Below are positions 41,338 through 41,976 of a stretch of DNA of 41,976 bases, in pieces; positions within the stretch are counted from its first letter, which is position 1; each line of letters opens with the position of its first letter. The position numbers were made by a program, and so were the translations under genes. The DNA is from a virus, in the IMG/VR virus record IMGVR_UViG_3300020421_000048, positions 1 to 41,976 of that record; one strand, 5' to 3'. The notes under the pieces were generated by a model, which worked only from the letters and a program-made list of their open reading frames with translations, was not told the origin of the DNA and made no database searches.

Positions 41338-41976
41338 TTATATCTTGCCGATTTTTTCTAGTGCAGGAATCATACGTGTAACACCTATGCCTCCACCAAC
41401 TCTTTGAAAGAAATCAAATTCTAAAAACTTTTCTAGTTCCGCTTCAACTCTATCTTTGCCGAATAGTTCGAACAGTAGTTTTGAGTAAGCACCGTCTGTA
41501 ATACTATGAAATGTATCTCTCATCATGTCAACATCACATGAACGTTCTGCTGATCCAATAGTTTCCATCCCACCTAGTATAACGTCCATCTTCTTTGCTG
41601 TATTTCCGTCATCATTTCTAGCCATATTCCAAAAAGGACTAGTCATTTCAGGGAAGTTAGTAATAAGTGTTTGTCCAAACTCTTTTTCCATTGCTAGTTC
41701 GTGTTTTGCATCCATTTCAACATCTACAGGCAAGTCAAAATGTGCTTGCCAATCACTATATGTCTTTTCTGTAATTTTACCAAAGCCCAAGTATTCACAT
41801 AGTTCATACTCCATTGCTTTGAGATCATCTACACTACCTGGCATTTCGAATTCGAACATTGGAAATATTATATCGTGTCTACCTGGTATTGCGTTTGGTT
41901 CTTGTCTGTAGGAAGTGGAGACACAAAAAAACCCCTTACTATCGGGGCTACTTAAAAGTTCGTGTTCCAGCCACAT
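41338..41976 (-). CDS. AsnRS/AspRS-like class II synthetase (or AsnA-type paralogue), N-terminus beyond window
   Basis: The 212 visible residues carry class II core motifs: motif 2 (SYRQEP, R24, then GRHDIIFPMFEFE), the amino-acid pocket-like MDVILGGMETIGSAERSCD, and motif 3 (RVGGGIGVTR, R201). Their order matches AsnRS and AspRS (FRxE...EFE; GSxRe; GxGxGxxR). Motif 1 and any anticodon-binding domain would lie upstream, outside the window, so the ATG at the edge is not reliable as a start. Known relatives without an anticodon domain act as asparagine synthetases in archaea. The Asn-type tRNA 8 nt downstream makes a synthetase/tRNA pair possible. A terminator-like hairpin lies within the coding sequence at 41925-41949. 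Confidence 0.8.
   Translation of the reverse strand: MWLEHELLSSPDSKGFFCVSTSYRQEPNAIPGRHDIIFPMFEFEMPGSVDDLKAMEYELCEYLGFGKITEKTYSDWQAHFDLPVDVEMDAKHELAMEKEFGQTLITNFPEMTSPFWNMARNDDGNTAKKMDVILGGMETIGSAERSCDVDMMRDTFHSITDGAYSKLLFELFGKDRVEAELEKFLEFDFFQRVGGGIGVTRMIPALEKIGKI

Noticed and set aside
41925-41949. Terminator-like hairpin with T7 on the minus strand inside the synthetase-like gene
   Set aside because: Short stem (CCCC/GGGG plus weak pairs) and the run encodes sensible residues (KGFF) in a conserved frame; probably coincidental, although attenuation cannot be excluded.

Overview
This window is a 42-kb stretch of an AT-rich, T4-like marine myovirus genome. Evidence for that is the clamp loader, ATP-dependent DNA ligase, ThyX, PhoH, MazG, GroES-like co-chaperonin, HesB/IscA protein, QueD-like protein, UV endonuclease, a tRNA cluster and very large tail-fibre genes that share an N-terminal anchor motif. 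No photosynthesis gene is present. The gene set and base composition resemble pelagiphage/cyanophage myoviruses, so a SAR11-type or other marine host is plausible but not proven. Nearly every gene lies on the minus strand, commonly with ATGA, TAATG or 8-nt overlaps. Only phoH and a small zinc-ribbon gene are on the plus strand.

Region 1 (1-6300) holds replication and metabolism genes: two conserved T4-like proteins, phoH, thyX, ferredoxin, clamp-loader large subunit, MazG, GroES-like protein, a DnaE-like fragment, and several 52-59-residue genes that are easily missed. Region 2 (6273-27554) is a tail/fibre locus of eight genes (two of them the halves of a split protein) encoding about 6,850 residues. 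It includes a 2,471-residue fibre and a 2,100-residue protein with a complete subtilisin triad, Calx-beta repeats, a glycine-rich adhesin, a cupredoxin-like domain and a propeller-like region. That gene is cut from an in-frame 332-residue continuation by one TAG codon.

Region 3 (27566-38555) has an IscA-like protein, UV endonuclease, and an overlapping run of a DHODH-like protein, two paralogous 2OG-Fe(II) oxygenases, a glycosyltransferase, a QueD-like protein and a Rossmann-like protein. Another fibre and DNA ligase follow. Region 4 (38585-41976) has five ordinary tRNAs, a promoter-driven structured RNA candidate between two of them, a promoter/24-codon ORF/terminator unit, a secreted polysaccharide-lyase-like protein and a Rieske-type oxygenase that has lost most of its cluster ligands. 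At the right edge an AsnRS/AspRS-like synthetase sits 8 nt from a tRNA with Asn-like anticodon and acceptor end but a Leu-like class II body.

Early-type promoters (TTGACA/TTGACT, 16-17 bp, TATAAT-like) precede the clamp-loader group, the 36-kb gene, ligase, the ncRNA candidate, the micro-ORF and the lyase. GATAAATA boxes resembling T4 late promoters precede structural genes. The strongest candidates for an undescribed system are the synthetase plus chimeric tRNA, then the protease-bearing split fibre and the Rieske-less oxygenase.
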